Notes: a model not told the origin generated them from the letters alone. A DNA stretch of 64,000 bases from Rahnella victoriana (GCF_004330295.1 NZ_SJOJ01000014.1:1-64000), one strand, 5' to 3'. Counted from the stretch's first letter, positions 16,683 through 25,877 are shown. A program made the numbers and translations.

Positions 16683-17282
16683 ATGCATTTGGATCGACGC
16701 CGGTTCGTTACTTTGCTGGGTGTTTTTGCCCTGATGCCACTCCCCCGGAAAGGCTTCGCGACGCCCAGAGAGGTTGCTATGGATACAGTGTTGATTAACA
16801 AACCTGACGGCGGTGTGCCGAATAACACCCTGCCGGTACTGATTTATCACCGCGTCATTCCGCCTGATACCGCCGATAATGCCGGTTACCTCGAACACCT
16901 TTTCCGTTCAAACGGCTGGCCGCCACAGTGGCGCTATCCGGTGTATACCTTCACCCATTTCCACTCCAATACCCCGGAGGCGCTGGGCGTGTTTGCCGGT
17001 ACGGCGAAACTGCAACTCGGCGGTGAACACGGCAAGATTATTGAGGTAAACGTCGGGGATGTATTGCTGCTGCCTGCCGGAATTGGCCATAAGCAGATTT
17101 CAGCGGATGAAGATTTTATGCTGGTCGGCGCGTATCCGCCGGGGATGAAAGCCGATTTATGCCACGACGAGCTGCCGCAACTGGCGGCACGGACCAAAGC
17201 GGTGAAGGACGTGCCGCTGCCTGCCACCGATCCGGTGACCGGACACAGTGAAGGCAGCATGCTGGTCTGGCATAAAAAGTAA
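16683..17282 (+). CDS. cupin-domain protein (YjlB-like) with a Tat-type signal
   Basis: This 199-residue protein begins MHLDRRRFVTLLGVFALMP, a twin-arginine pattern with hydrophobic stretch, followed by a likely cleavage around Gly-Phe-Ala-Thr near residue 27. The body is a single cupin: FTHFHSNTPEALGVFAGTA gives the first metal-ligand motif (two His and a Glu-like position), and VGDVLLLPAGIGHKQI the second. It resembles the uncharacterised YjlB family, whose members I know as cytoplasmic, so export would be unusual. The ATG at 16683 has AAGGAG about 12 bases upstream; an internal ATG at 16780 would remove the signal. Function and metal are unknown. Confidence 0.72.
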   Translation: MHLDRRRFVTLLGVFALMPLPRKGFATPREVAMDTVLINKPDGGVPNNTLPVLIYHRVIPPDTADNAGYLEHLFRSNGWPPQWRYPVYTFTHFHSNTPEALGVFAGTAKLQLGGEHGKIIEVNVGDVLLLPAGIGHKQISADEDFMLVGAYPPGMKADLCHDELPQLAARTKAVKDVPLPATDPVTGHSEGSMLVWHKK

Positions 17283-17288
17283 AACCGG

Positions 17289-17765
17289 TCACAGCGGCAG
17301 CATCATCACCGTGACCTGCTCCCCCGCCAGCTCGCGTTGTTCAGCTTCCTGCCAGCCCAGACGGGCATACAATGCCTGCTGATCCGGCGTGTACAGCCAC
17401 AGCGCGTCAATGCCTGCGGCGCGGGCTTTTTTCACACAGGCCCGCACCAGCGCGCTGCCGATGCCTTTTCCGCGCACAGGCGCACAGGTAAAGACTTCAC
17501 CCAGCCAGTATTCCCGTTCCGCACGATCGGCCAGTTCATAACGGATCACACTGGCGGTGCCCGCAATCCCCTGTTCATCCGCCAGCGCCACCAGGGTGAA
17601 CTCATGGTGACCGGCGCTGATACGCGTCTGTAAGCGCTGACTGATCCGCGCCGGTTCCGCCCAGTTTTCAAACGCCGACCATTCTTCATGAAGAAGTTGC
17701 GAAATTGCCGGGATATGTCCCGTATTTTCTGCCAGCGAACAAATTTCCAGCCCGTTGATGACCAT
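17289..17765 (-). CDS. GNAT family N-acetyltransferase
   Basis: This 158-residue protein has the GCN5-type fold: the beta4-alpha3 acetyl-CoA motif EVFTCAPVRGKGIGSALVRA at about residues 89-108 includes the R-G-K-G-I-G pyrophosphate loop, and LYARLGWQEAE near the C-terminus is the usual alpha4/beta6 segment. The first half has an insertion typical of small-molecule acetyltransferases. The substrate is unknown. It is convergent with the cupin gene and separated by only a few bases from its stop. The start codon lacks a strong ribosome site, so the N-terminus is uncertain by a few residues. Confidence 0.82.
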   Translation of the reverse strand: MVINGLEICSLAENTGHIPAISQLLHEEWSAFENWAEPARISQRLQTRISAGHHEFTLVALADEQGIAGTASVIRYELADRAEREYWLGEVFTCAPVRGKGIGSALVRACVKKARAAGIDALWLYTPDQQALYARLGWQEAEQRELAGEQVTVMMLPL

Positions 17766-17830
17766 TCAAAATCTTCCAGATGACTGAGGTGATGTCACAA
17801 TTTGTCCGGCGGCAGCGTGCCTGTCAAGCC

Positions 17831-19456
17831 TCAGGCCGCTGTCAGGGCAAACCGCGCCACGGCTTTTTCCAGCCGCTGCGACTGATCCAGTAACTGCCGG
17901 GATGACGCCGCGGCATGATCGGCCAGTTTGCCATTTTGCAGGGTCACCTGCTTGAGCGCGGTGATGCGTTCGGAGACATCGTGAACACTTTGCCCCTGAT
18001 ACTGCGTCGCTTCTGAAATCTCCTTCACCAGCGCGCTGAGGCCGTTGAAGATATGAATGATCTCTTCCAGACTCTGGCTCAACACATTGACCGATGCGGA
18101 GCCGCGACCGATTTGCTGCACGGATCCGTCAATCAGCTGATGGATACCGCGCGTCGAATGGCTGCTCTTTTGCGCCAGCAGACCGATTTCTTTCGCCACC
18201 ACCGCAAACCCGCGTCCGTGCTGCCCGGCATGCGCCGCTTCAATGGCGGCATTCAGCGCCAGAATGTTGGTCTGGAACGCCACGCTGTCGATCATCGAAA
18301 CGATGCTGCTCATTTCTGACGACTGGCTGACGATCTCTTTCATCGCGGTGTCCACCTGCCCCATCACTTCACCGCCGCGTGTCGCCACGCCTTTCGCCTG
18401 CTCGGCCCGTTTGCTGGCCTGCTGCGCATGGAGGGCGTTTTCTTTCACCCGTTCATTAAGATGCGTGATGTGCTCGGTGGCGGCTTTCAGCTCTGTGCTC
18501 TGAATCGCCGCCTGTGCCGATAATTGCTCATTACCTTTCGCCATCTGATCGATATTCAGCATGATGTGCGCAGACGCATCACGCACCTCACTGACCAGTT
18601 TTTGCAGCCCGCGCTGCATATTACGCAGGCTGACGCCCAGCTCGCGGACTTCGGTTACCCGCGCATTATCGTCTTCGACATCGCGCGATAAATCCCCGGC
18701 AGCCAGCACGCTGATGTGCCCGATCATGCGTTGCAACGGACGGATAATCCACGCAGACACCCCGCGCCAGACCAGCACCGCAATCACCGCCAGAATGGCC
18801 AGCGCAGCCATAAACAGGGTTTTCGCCTGTGTCAGTGCATTCAACAGCCGGTCGCTCAGTGACACTGCCGTCCGTTCGTTAACAGCCAGATAAGCATAAT
18901 ATTTTTGACTGAAATCATCCTGAAACGCCTGGATCGGCACTTCAAAGAAAGCATCAATATTGTTGTTTTTTTGCAGACCATCCGCCTGTTCACGCAACCC
19001 GTCGCAGAACATCTGATAGCTGGCCTTCAGGTCTGTGGCGGCCTGATTGCCGTCTTTGGTCATCTTCTGAAACTGCGTGAAGGCTTTCTGCGATGCGGTC
19101 AGTGAGCCGAGCGATTCTTCCATCAGGCTGTTCCAGCTGCCGACCGAGCCGGTTTCTTTATCCTGCATGTAATAAATGCCAGCACGGTTGAGTTTGTCAC
19201 TGGCCATCAGCAGTTCCATGCGGGCTTTATCCATCACGGCTTGTTGCTGACGCAAATTTTCGGTGGCGATCACGTTGTTTCGCGCATCCTGCAGGATGTT
19301 GGTGAGCACGACGGTGGAGAAAATCTGCAAAGCAGAAAATAGGGCGATAACACAAATTACCCCAAAAAGTATTCCCCGTGGACGTCTGAAGAAAGCAGAT
19401 CGAAACAATCTGTTGAATGGCATCTTACCAGTAAGTGAAAGAGTGGTTAAATTCAT
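17831..19456 (-). CDS. methyl-accepting chemotaxis protein
   Basis: This 541-residue receptor has a membrane helix at about 28-55, a periplasmic four-helix sensor of the Tar type (about 56-210), a second membrane helix (about 213-235), a HAMP domain, and a cytoplasmic coiled coil. The signalling tip reads FQTNILALNAAIEAAHAGQHGRG; the usual EAARAGEQGRG is changed at several positions (H for R, QH for EQ). The protein ends ARFALTAA without the NWETF-type tether that recruits CheR and CheB. It should bind a small ligand and signal to CheA, but no che genes are nearby and the ligand is unknown. Confidence 0.9.
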   Translation of the reverse strand: MNLTTLSLTGKMPFNRLFRSAFFRRPRGILFGVICVIALFSALQIFSTVVLTNILQDARNNVIATENLRQQQAVMDKARMELLMASDKLNRAGIYYMQDKETGSVGSWNSLMEESLGSLTASQKAFTQFQKMTKDGNQAATDLKASYQMFCDGLREQADGLQKNNNIDAFFEVPIQAFQDDFSQKYYAYLAVNERTAVSLSDRLLNALTQAKTLFMAALAILAVIAVLVWRGVSAWIIRPLQRMIGHISVLAAGDLSRDVEDDNARVTEVRELGVSLRNMQRGLQKLVSEVRDASAHIMLNIDQMAKGNEQLSAQAAIQSTELKAATEHITHLNERVKENALHAQQASKRAEQAKGVATRGGEVMGQVDTAMKEIVSQSSEMSSIVSMIDSVAFQTNILALNAAIEAAHAGQHGRGFAVVAKEIGLLAQKSSHSTRGIHQLIDGSVQQIGRGSASVNVLSQSLEEIIHIFNGLSALVKEISEATQYQGQSVHDVSERITALKQVTLQNGKLADHAAASSRQLLDQSQRLEKAVARFALTAA

Positions 19457-19542
19457 GATTATTCTGCATTATTTAAACAAGAAGCAGAATTTTACTCGCG
19501 GGAAATGACAGAAATATTTCAATAAATTGTCCGACTTACGGT

Positions 19543-19669
19543 AATACCCTAAATAATTGAAGCTGCAGGAAGGCGGCAAGCGATGGGATCCCGATGAGCT
19601 TACATAAGTAAGTGATTCGGGTCCCTGAACGCAGCCAACGCACCTGCAGCTTTAAGTATGACGGGTATT
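19543..19669. repeat. ERIC element (127 bp)
   Basis: The segment has the ERIC hallmark GAGCTTACATAAGTAAGTGA and imperfect terminal inversions (AATACC... ...GGGTATT), with an exact length of 127 bp, the canonical ERIC size. Its last bases overlap the stop codon of the ABC ATPase gene at 19668-19670. Confidence 0.9.
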
Positions 19670-20735
19670 ATTTAGGGAAGATCCACACATGGTTTTCGGG
19701 AAGTGCCAGACGGCAATGCTGCGGGTCGCGCACGTCGGTGCCATACGCGCGAATGACAAAATCATCGCCAGCCGTGCGGAACAGATATTCCCAGCGGTCA
19801 CCGAGATACATGCTGGTCAGCAACGGTAATTCCAGCTGATTCTCGCCCGGTCCGTCGGCCAGCACCACGCGTTCGACGCGGATCACCGCCGTGCCATCCT
19901 GTCCGGCCTGCACGCCCTCTCCCGCCTGCCCCCACAGCACCCAGCCGCTGCCTTCGATGCGCGCTTTGCCGTCGCGCACTTCAGTGACTTTGCCGTGCAG
20001 ACGGTTGTTGCTGCCCATAAACTCTGCGGTAAACAGCGTTTTCGGCGAACCGTACATTTCCTGCGGCGTACCCTGCTGTTCAATTTTGCCGTTGTTGAGC
20101 AACAAAATACGATCCGAAATCGCCATCGCTTCGTTCTGGTCGTGCGTCACCATCAGCGCCGACAGCCCGAGTTTGATGATCAGTTCGCGCAGGAAAACCC
20201 GCGCTTCTTCACGCAGTTTGGCATCAAGGTTCGACAGCGGCTCATCGAGCAGGATCACCGGCGGGTTGTAAACCAGCGCACGGCCAATCGCCACGCGCTG
20301 CTGCTGTCCGCCGGAAAGCTGATGCGGATGGCGCTTGCCCAGATGCCCCAGCCCCAGCTGATTCAGCACGTCCTGCACACGTTGAGTGATTTCCCCGGCT
20401 GATACTTTGCGTAGTTTCAGCGGATACGCCACGTTCTCAAACACGGTTTTGTGCGGCCACAGCGCGTAAGACTGAAACACCAGCCCGAGATTGCGCTCTT
20501 CGGCCGGAATTTCGCTGCGCGGCGTGCCGTCGTAGACTTTGTTTTTGCCAATGACGATGGTGCCTTTCACCGGTTTTTCCAGCCCGGCCACCGCCCGCAG
20601 TAAGGTGGTTTTGCCGCTGCCGGAAGGCCCGAGCAATGACACCACTTCGCCGCGTTTCAGTTCCATGGAAACGCCCTTCAGCACCGGATTGTCGCCATAA
20701 GTTAAGTGCAGATTGTCGACCGATAATTCAATCAT
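19668..20735 (-). CDS. ABC importer ATP-binding subunit
   Basis: This 355-residue ATPase has Walker A GPSGSGKTTLLRAV (about 38-45), signature LSGGQQQRVAIGRAL (about 138-152), Walker B VILLDEPLSNLD, and a C-terminal TOBE-like regulatory domain, the layout of iron(III), phosphonate or sugar-phosphate importers (FbpC/PhnT/AfuC type). I start at the ATG at 20735, which overlaps the permease stop (ATGATTGA) and has GGAG 8 bases upstream; a longer frame from 20762 exists but lacks this. Its stop codon falls within an ERIC element. It forms one operon with the permease and binding protein. Confidence 0.9.
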   Translation of the reverse strand: MIELSVDNLHLTYGDNPVLKGVSMELKRGEVVSLLGPSGSGKTTLLRAVAGLEKPVKGTIVIGKNKVYDGTPRSEIPAEERNLGLVFQSYALWPHKTVFENVAYPLKLRKVSAGEITQRVQDVLNQLGLGHLGKRHPHQLSGGQQQRVAIGRALVYNPPVILLDEPLSNLDAKLREEARVFLRELIIKLGLSALMVTHDQNEAMAISDRILLLNNGKIEQQGTPQEMYGSPKTLFTAEFMGSNNRLHGKVTEVRDGKARIEGSGWVLWGQAGEGVQAGQDGTAVIRVERVVLADGPGENQLELPLLTSMYLGDRWEYLFRTAGDDFVIRAYGTDVRDPQHCRLALPENHVWIFPK

Positions 20736-22497
20736 GTAATTTGACTCCGAAACGAAGGGCAATACCCAGACCTAACACCACCAGCAGGATGTTAATAAAG
20801 GAGAGCGCGGCAACGATATCAATGGCACCCGCCGCCCACAGGGAAACCAGCATCGAGCCGATGGTTTCCGTGCCCGGCGACAGCAGATAGACACCAGTGG
20901 AATATTCGCGCTCGAAAATCAGGAACATCAGCAGCCACGAGCCAATCAGGCCGTAACGCGACAGCGGAATGGTGACGTGACGGGTGATCTGCCCGCGCGT
21001 CGCACCGGTACTGCGCGCCGCCTCTTCCAGCTCCGGCCCGACCTGCAACAGCGTCGAGGAGATCAGCCGCAGGCCGTACGCCATCCACACCACGGTATAC
21101 GCCAGCCAGACACTGAAAATCGTACTGCGCAGCGATCGCAGCCAGACCACCAGGTTATCGCGCAGCCACTGCGACCACGGCATACCGGAAAGCCAGCCGG
21201 ATTTGAGCGCGTTATCCAGCCACATCGGCAGGAACAGAAACACCCACAGAAACGCCAGACCGGCCAGCAGCCCCGGCACCGCACGCGGCACCAGTACGCT
21301 GTAATCGAGGAAGCGGGTCACGCCGTCCGGTTTACGGTGCATCGCGATGCCGATAAACAGATAACAGGCCACCGCCAGCGCACCGCCGATCACACCAATC
21401 GCCATGGAGTTGACGATAGCGCGCAGCAGGTTGGGTTGTTCCCAGATCGTGCGAAACGTATTGAGTGACAGTTCATCCCAGATGGACACGCCGACACCCC
21501 AGTTGGAGATAAACGCGCGCAGCATCACGCCAATCAGCGGAACGCCGATGGTCACCGTCAGCCAGAACGCCACCACGGCACCGGCTACCCAGCGCCATTT
21601 GCCAAGCGGCAAGGCTCGCGCCTGTGACGCCTTACCTTTCACCGTGACAAAACGGTTGGCCGTACGCATCAGGCGGCGCTGCAACATCACCAGCGGAATA
21701 GTGATACAAATCAGCACCACGGCCACCGCAGCCATCAGGTGATAAGACGGCGTGCCAAGTTTGTTGGTCAGCTGATACAGATAGGTCGCCAGCACCATGT
21801 TGCCTTCCGGGTCGCCGAGCACCAGCATCAGCCCGAACACTTCCAGCCCGAGGAAAAACAACAGAACCGTGGCGTAGAGAATCGACGGGCGCACCATCGG
21901 CAGACTGACGGCGGTCATCACCTGCAACGGCGAGGCACCGGCGGTACGCGCGGCTTCTTCGACATCCGACCCGACGCTGCGCAGCGCCGAGGAGATATAC
22001 AGATACGCGTGCGGAACGTGCGTCAGACCGGCAATCACCACGATGCTCGACATGTCGTAGATGTTCCACGGCACGAACCCAATGATCGACTGCGCCCACA
22101 GCGAGAAGAACCCGACCGGCCCGGCCGCCACCACATAACCAAAACCCAGCACCATCGGCGAGACGAAAATCGGCACCAGGATCAGCGGTTCAATCACGCG
22201 TCTGCCCGGTAAATCGGTACGCACCATCAGGAACGCCAGGATCCCGCCGAGCGGAATGGCGATCACCACCAGCCCGAAGGCCAGAATAAAGCCGCTTTTC
22301 AGCGCCTTATAGAAATCCGGATCGGTAAAGATGAATCCAAAAGATTCAAGGCTCCATTCTTTCGACGGCGAAAAGAACGGCGCGGAGAGGAAACTTTGTA
22401 TCACGATGAACGACAACGGGATGTAGATAATCAGCGCCGTTATCAACACCACAATGCCGCGCGGCAGGCTCTGCCACTTTCTGCGCAATGCGTTCAT
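20728..22497 (-). CDS. ABC importer permease, fused two-domain type
   Basis: This 589-residue membrane protein has about twelve helices and two BPD-type permease domains in one chain. Each carries the EAA-loop that contacts the ATPase: DVEEAARTAGASPLQVMTAV in the first half and EEAARSTGATRGQITRHV in the second. Such double permeases occur in FbpB-, AfuB- and PhnU/V-like ferric, sugar-phosphate and phosphonate importers. Its stop overlaps the ATPase start and it follows the binding-protein gene after 87 bp, so the three genes form one transport operon. Confidence 0.9.
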   Translation of the reverse strand: MNALRRKWQSLPRGIVVLITALIIYIPLSFIVIQSFLSAPFFSPSKEWSLESFGFIFTDPDFYKALKSGFILAFGLVVIAIPLGGILAFLMVRTDLPGRRVIEPLILVPIFVSPMVLGFGYVVAAGPVGFFSLWAQSIIGFVPWNIYDMSSIVVIAGLTHVPHAYLYISSALRSVGSDVEEAARTAGASPLQVMTAVSLPMVRPSILYATVLLFFLGLEVFGLMLVLGDPEGNMVLATYLYQLTNKLGTPSYHLMAAVAVVLICITIPLVMLQRRLMRTANRFVTVKGKASQARALPLGKWRWVAGAVVAFWLTVTIGVPLIGVMLRAFISNWGVGVSIWDELSLNTFRTIWEQPNLLRAIVNSMAIGVIGGALAVACYLFIGIAMHRKPDGVTRFLDYSVLVPRAVPGLLAGLAFLWVFLFLPMWLDNALKSGWLSGMPWSQWLRDNLVVWLRSLRSTIFSVWLAYTVVWMAYGLRLISSTLLQVGPELEEAARSTGATRGQITRHVTIPLSRYGLIGSWLLMFLIFEREYSTGVYLLSPGTETIGSMLVSLWAAGAIDIVAALSFINILLVVLGLGIALRFGVKLHD

Positions 22498-22584
22498 GTT
22501 ACTTCCCTTCGGTTAGAAACAAGGAGAGCGAAATCAGGCAGGAAAAAGGAAGCGCGACGGAAAGTGACGCGCTTCGATATGCCA

Positions 22585-23673
22585 CTACTTGGCAGCTGCG
22601 GTACGCCACTGTTTGATGTAGTCGAGGCGTTTTTTCTGTTGCAGGTATTCCAGCAAGGTTTCATCCACCGGGATGGGTTTGAGCGCATTGCCCAACATTT
22701 TGGTCATGCCGTCGATATCGTTTTTGCCTTCGATATCGTTACGGATAGACGGGATATCCGCCTGATTGGCCAGAATGCTCTGCCCTTTCTCAGACAGCAC
22801 GTAGTCCAGCCACAGTTTGGCGGCGTTGCTGTTTTTCGATTCCTGACTGATGAAGGACACGCGGGAGAGCACCAGGGTGTAATCCTTCGGATAGGAGATA
22901 CCGAGTGACGGATCCGTTTTGGCGCGGGCCTCGGCGTAAGAACCAAGGATGTTAAAGCCGATCAGGTTTTCGCCGGAAGAAACGCGTTCCATCATGGTGC
23001 CGGTGGAAGACTGCACCGCTAAACCGCCTTTGGCGACGTCAGCCAGCGTTTTGAAATAATTCGGATCGGCTTTGAAATCCTGCACCGACAGCATGAAGCC
23101 GAGGCCGGATTTTTCGATGTCGTAAGTCGTCACTTTTTTGTTGAATTTTTCGGTCTGGCTGGCAATCAGTTTCGCCAGTGCCGCGTGCGAGTCCGGCACA
23201 TCACCGGCCGGGATCAGACGTTTGTTATAGATAAACACCACCGGCTCATAGGTCGTGCCGTAGGCTTTGTCTTTCCACACCGCCCATTTTGGTAACTGCG
23301 CCTGTTCCGGGGATTTGTATTCCTGCGCGTAGTCGGTCGCCAGTTTCAGCGCCGTGTCCATGGAGGAACTCCAGACCACGTCGCCACTGGTGCCGCCCGC
23401 CGCCTGTTCACTGATATAACGGTTGTACAGTTCGGTGCTGTTCATGTCGTTATATTCGACTTTGATACCCGGATACGTGGCCTCAAAGCCCTGGATCAGC
23501 GGGCCTGCGGCTTTGGTGTCGGTGGTGGAATAGACCACCACTTTGCCTTCTTTGGTCGCCGCATCGACGATTTTTTGATAACCGGCCGGGTAGCCCTGAG
23601 GTAATGCAGACATTGCAGAGGAAGACATCATTACAGCCGCAGCAATCAGAGAGAATCGTAAGTTGTTCTTCAT
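22585..23673 (-). CDS. periplasmic solute-binding protein of the ABC importer
   Basis: This 362-residue protein has a Sec signal peptide (MKNNLRFSLIAAAVMMSSS; likely cleavage after Ala-Met-Ser-Ala) and the bacterial extracellular solute-binding (ferric/AfuA-type) fold. Early motifs GKVVVYSTTDTKAAGPLI and SGDVVWSSSMDTALKLA are typical of this class, as is the late YVLSEKGQSILANQADIPS segment. Family members bind ferric iron, sugar phosphates or phosphonates. I see no clear pair of tyrosines of the iron-binding type, so a phosphorylated organic ligand is at least as likely as iron. A good ribosome site (AGAGG) precedes the ATG. Confidence 0.88.
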   Translation of the reverse strand: MKNNLRFSLIAAAVMMSSSAMSALPQGYPAGYQKIVDAATKEGKVVVYSTTDTKAAGPLIQGFEATYPGIKVEYNDMNSTELYNRYISEQAAGGTSGDVVWSSSMDTALKLATDYAQEYKSPEQAQLPKWAVWKDKAYGTTYEPVVFIYNKRLIPAGDVPDSHAALAKLIASQTEKFNKKVTTYDIEKSGLGFMLSVQDFKADPNYFKTLADVAKGGLAVQSSTGTMMERVSSGENLIGFNILGSYAEARAKTDPSLGISYPKDYTLVLSRVSFISQESKNSNAAKLWLDYVLSEKGQSILANQADIPSIRNDIEGKNDIDGMTKMLGNALKPIPVDETLLEYLQQKKRLDYIKQWRTAAAK

Positions 23674-23814
23674 TATTGTTAACCTCTAGTTACATTTGGG
23701 AAACTAAAAATCAACATAGCGCATAACATCGGGCAGGCAATGGGGTAATTTTTTTATCTTCACGATTTGTGAGTCGGGGCGTTTTTTAGGCAATTAACAC
23801 CATAAAAACCACGG

Positions 23815-23856
23815 AGGAAAACGCAAAACAGGCCACCGGAAAGACCTGTTTTGCGT
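23815..23856 (-). terminator. terminator downstream of the SDR gene
   Basis: ACGCAAAACAGG (23821-23832) and CCTGTTTTGCGT (23845-23856) form a perfect 12-bp stem. On the minus strand it ends in a short T-run, as expected for the leftward SDR gene at 23872. Confidence 0.75.
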
Positions 23857-23871
23857 CCGGTTCAAAGAGGA

Positions 23872-24762
23872 TTATTTAAAATATCCGGCCGTATTTATAT
23901 CTGTCAGTAAATCCGGATGCGCCGGTGTCCAGCCCAGAATATCGCGGGTGATCTGACTGGAGGTCGGATTATTCAGCGAAGCAAAATGCGTGAACCAGCC
24001 AAAGTGCGCCGTCAGATCTTGCCCGTTTTTACTGACCACCGGCAGGTTAAGGTGCTTGCCAATCAGTGTGGCAATTTCGCGAAATGGGACGCCTTCCTCT
24101 GAGTTCGCATGATAAATCGCATTCTGCGCGCCTTTCTCCAGCGCCAGCACAAACACCTTCGCCGCATCAAAACGGTGAACGGCAGGCCAGCGGTTTTCGC
24201 CTTCACCGGGATACGCTGATTCGCCTTTTTCCCGCGCCATCGCGATGATCATCGGCACAAAACCGTGGTCGCCCGCGCCGTGCACCGACGGCGGCAGCCG
24301 CACCAGTGATACCCGCACGCCCTGCTCCGCCAGCGCGACAACCGCGAGATCAGAGGCCACTCGGGGATTCTGTCCCTGCGGATCAGGTAAATCCTTTTCC
24401 GTCGCCAGACGTCCGGTGTTTACCAGCGCGGTGCCGGATGTCACGATCAGCGGTTTATCCGTGCCTTTCAGCGCCGCACCCAGTGCGCCAATTGCCCGCC
24501 GGTCTTTTTCACAATTCTCGAGAAATTTCGAAAAGTCATGGATAAACGCCGTGTGGATCACGCCGTCTGCCTGCGCCGCGCCGGACGTCAGACTGTCCGG
24601 ATCTTCAATACTGCCGCGATGCACGTCAGCCCCCGCGTCAGTCAGCGCCTGCGCCGAAGCATCCGAACGGGCTAGCCCCAGCACCTGATGACCGGCACGC
24701 AGTAATTCCTGCACCACCGCAGAACCGACAAAACCCGTTGCTCCTGTCACGAATACACGCAT
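23872..24762 (-). CDS. NAD(P)-dependent epimerase/dehydratase-like protein (extended SDR)
   Basis: This 296-residue protein starts with the Rossmann motif VFVTGATGFVGSAVV (GxxGxxG at residues 7-13) and is of extended-SDR length. The segment IVTSGTALVNTG and an HRFDAAKVFVLALEKG-type block resemble NAD-dependent epimerases and atypical ketoreductases. No clear Tyr-x-x-x-Lys pair is seen at the usual place, so the catalytic type is uncertain. It is divergent from an AraC-type regulator gene, which probably controls it. Substrate is unknown. Confidence 0.85.
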   Translation of the reverse strand: MRVFVTGATGFVGSAVVQELLRAGHQVLGLARSDASAQALTDAGADVHRGSIEDPDSLTSGAAQADGVIHTAFIHDFSKFLENCEKDRRAIGALGAALKGTDKPLIVTSGTALVNTGRLATEKDLPDPQGQNPRVASDLAVVALAEQGVRVSLVRLPPSVHGAGDHGFVPMIIAMAREKGESAYPGEGENRWPAVHRFDAAKVFVLALEKGAQNAIYHANSEEGVPFREIATLIGKHLNLPVVSKNGQDLTAHFGWFTHFASLNNPTSSQITRDILGWTPAHPDLLTDINTAGYFK

Positions 24763-24885
24763 CTTAAAATCCCCTGTGGTTGGCTGATAAAGGTGAATGG
24801 CTTACGCAGCACACTATAGGCACTGGAGAAAAGACGATCTATGCGCTAATGTCCGCATTATCTTTGCGATCGTCCGGAGTCATTA

Positions 24886-25803
24886 ATGGATCCTCTTTCT
24901 GATGTGTTATCGCTGCTGAAGCCGCGCAGTTATATGTCCAAAGGTTTTGAAGCCGGAGGGGCGTGGTCGGTACAATTTCCCGACCATTATCAGTCGATTA
25001 AATGCAATGCGATCATTACCGGCGAATGCTGGCTGGCGGTAGACGATGTGCCCGGCGCGGTACATCTCAAAGCCGGTGATTGTTTTGTGTTGCCTGGCGG
25101 CCGACCTTTTCGGCTCGCCAGCGATCTGAGTATTCCGCCCGTCGATGCTGGTCCGATTTTCCAGCAGGCGCTGGATGGCGGTACGGTGTCCTGCAACGGC
25201 GGCCGGGATTTCTTTCTGACCGGCAGCCGGTTTGCGGTCAGCGGCACTAACGCCGCCACATTGCTGGCGATGCTGCCGCCGGTGGTGCATATCTCGAAAG
25301 AATCCGACAAAGAGAGTTTGCGCTGGGCAGTTGAGCGGATGATGCAGGAATTACGTGATCAGCGGCCCGGCGGATTACTGATCGCACAGCACATGGCGCA
25401 CATGATGCTGGTTCAGGCGCTGCGGATGCACGTCGATAACGCGCCGGAAGGGGAAAACAGTGGCTGGTTTGCCGCGCTGGCAGATAAGCAGTTATCGAAA
25501 GCACTGAATGCGATGCATGAAAATCCTGCGCAACGCTGGACGGTGCAGACGCTGGCGGAACGGGCGGGCATGTCGCGCTCCGTGTTCTCGCAGAAATTTA
25601 AGCAGGCCGTCGGCAGTGCGCCGCTGGAATACCTGACGCGCTGGCGGATGTTGCTGGCCGGAGACCGGCTGGCAAACAGTAAAGAACCGGTTTCAGCGGT
25701 AGCCCTGTCACTCGGTTATGACTCTGAAAGTGCCTTCAGCACAGCGTTCAAACGCACACTCGGATGTTCGCCGAGACAGTACGGCCAGCAGGCCATACGC
25801 TGA
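24886..25803 (+). CDS. AraC family transcriptional regulator
   Basis: This 305-residue protein has an N-terminal cupin-type sensor domain (AraC-binding-like, about 10-185, with LKAGDCFVLPGGRPFRLA) and two helix-turn-helix motifs at the C-terminus: WTVQTLAERAGMSRSVFSQK, and the second with VSAVALSLGYDSESAFSTAF, ending in the AraC signature FKRTLGCSPRQY. GGAG lies 7 bases before the ATG. It is divergent from the SDR gene with a 123-bp gap, the typical regulator-target arrangement. The inducer is unknown. Confidence 0.9.
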   Translation: MDPLSDVLSLLKPRSYMSKGFEAGGAWSVQFPDHYQSIKCNAIITGECWLAVDDVPGAVHLKAGDCFVLPGGRPFRLASDLSIPPVDAGPIFQQALDGGTVSCNGGRDFFLTGSRFAVSGTNAATLLAMLPPVVHISKESDKESLRWAVERMMQELRDQRPGGLLIAQHMAHMMLVQALRMHVDNAPEGENSGWFAALADKQLSKALNAMHENPAQRWTVQTLAERAGMSRSVFSQKFKQAVGSAPLEYLTRWRMLLAGDRLANSKEPVSAVALSLGYDSESAFSTAFKRTLGCSPRQYGQQAIR

Positions 25804-25834
25804 AGTCAGGCAGGGATGCCTGAATTTCAGACAC

Positions 25835-25863
25835 AAAAAAAGCCGCTAATGGCTTAGCAGCTT
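25835..25863 (-). terminator. terminator of the downstream tRNA-Ser copy
   Basis: On the minus strand AAAGCTGCTAA and TTAGCGGCTTT pair around a GCCA loop with one mismatch and run into seven T. It lies 14 bases after the CCA end of the tRNA at 25878. Confidence 0.85.
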
Positions 25864-25877
25864 TGATGTGTTGTTTA

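Noticed and set aside
16514-16828. 104-codon minus-strand ORF upstream of osmE
   Set aside because: It overlaps the better supported cupin gene and has no ribosome site or recognisable domain.
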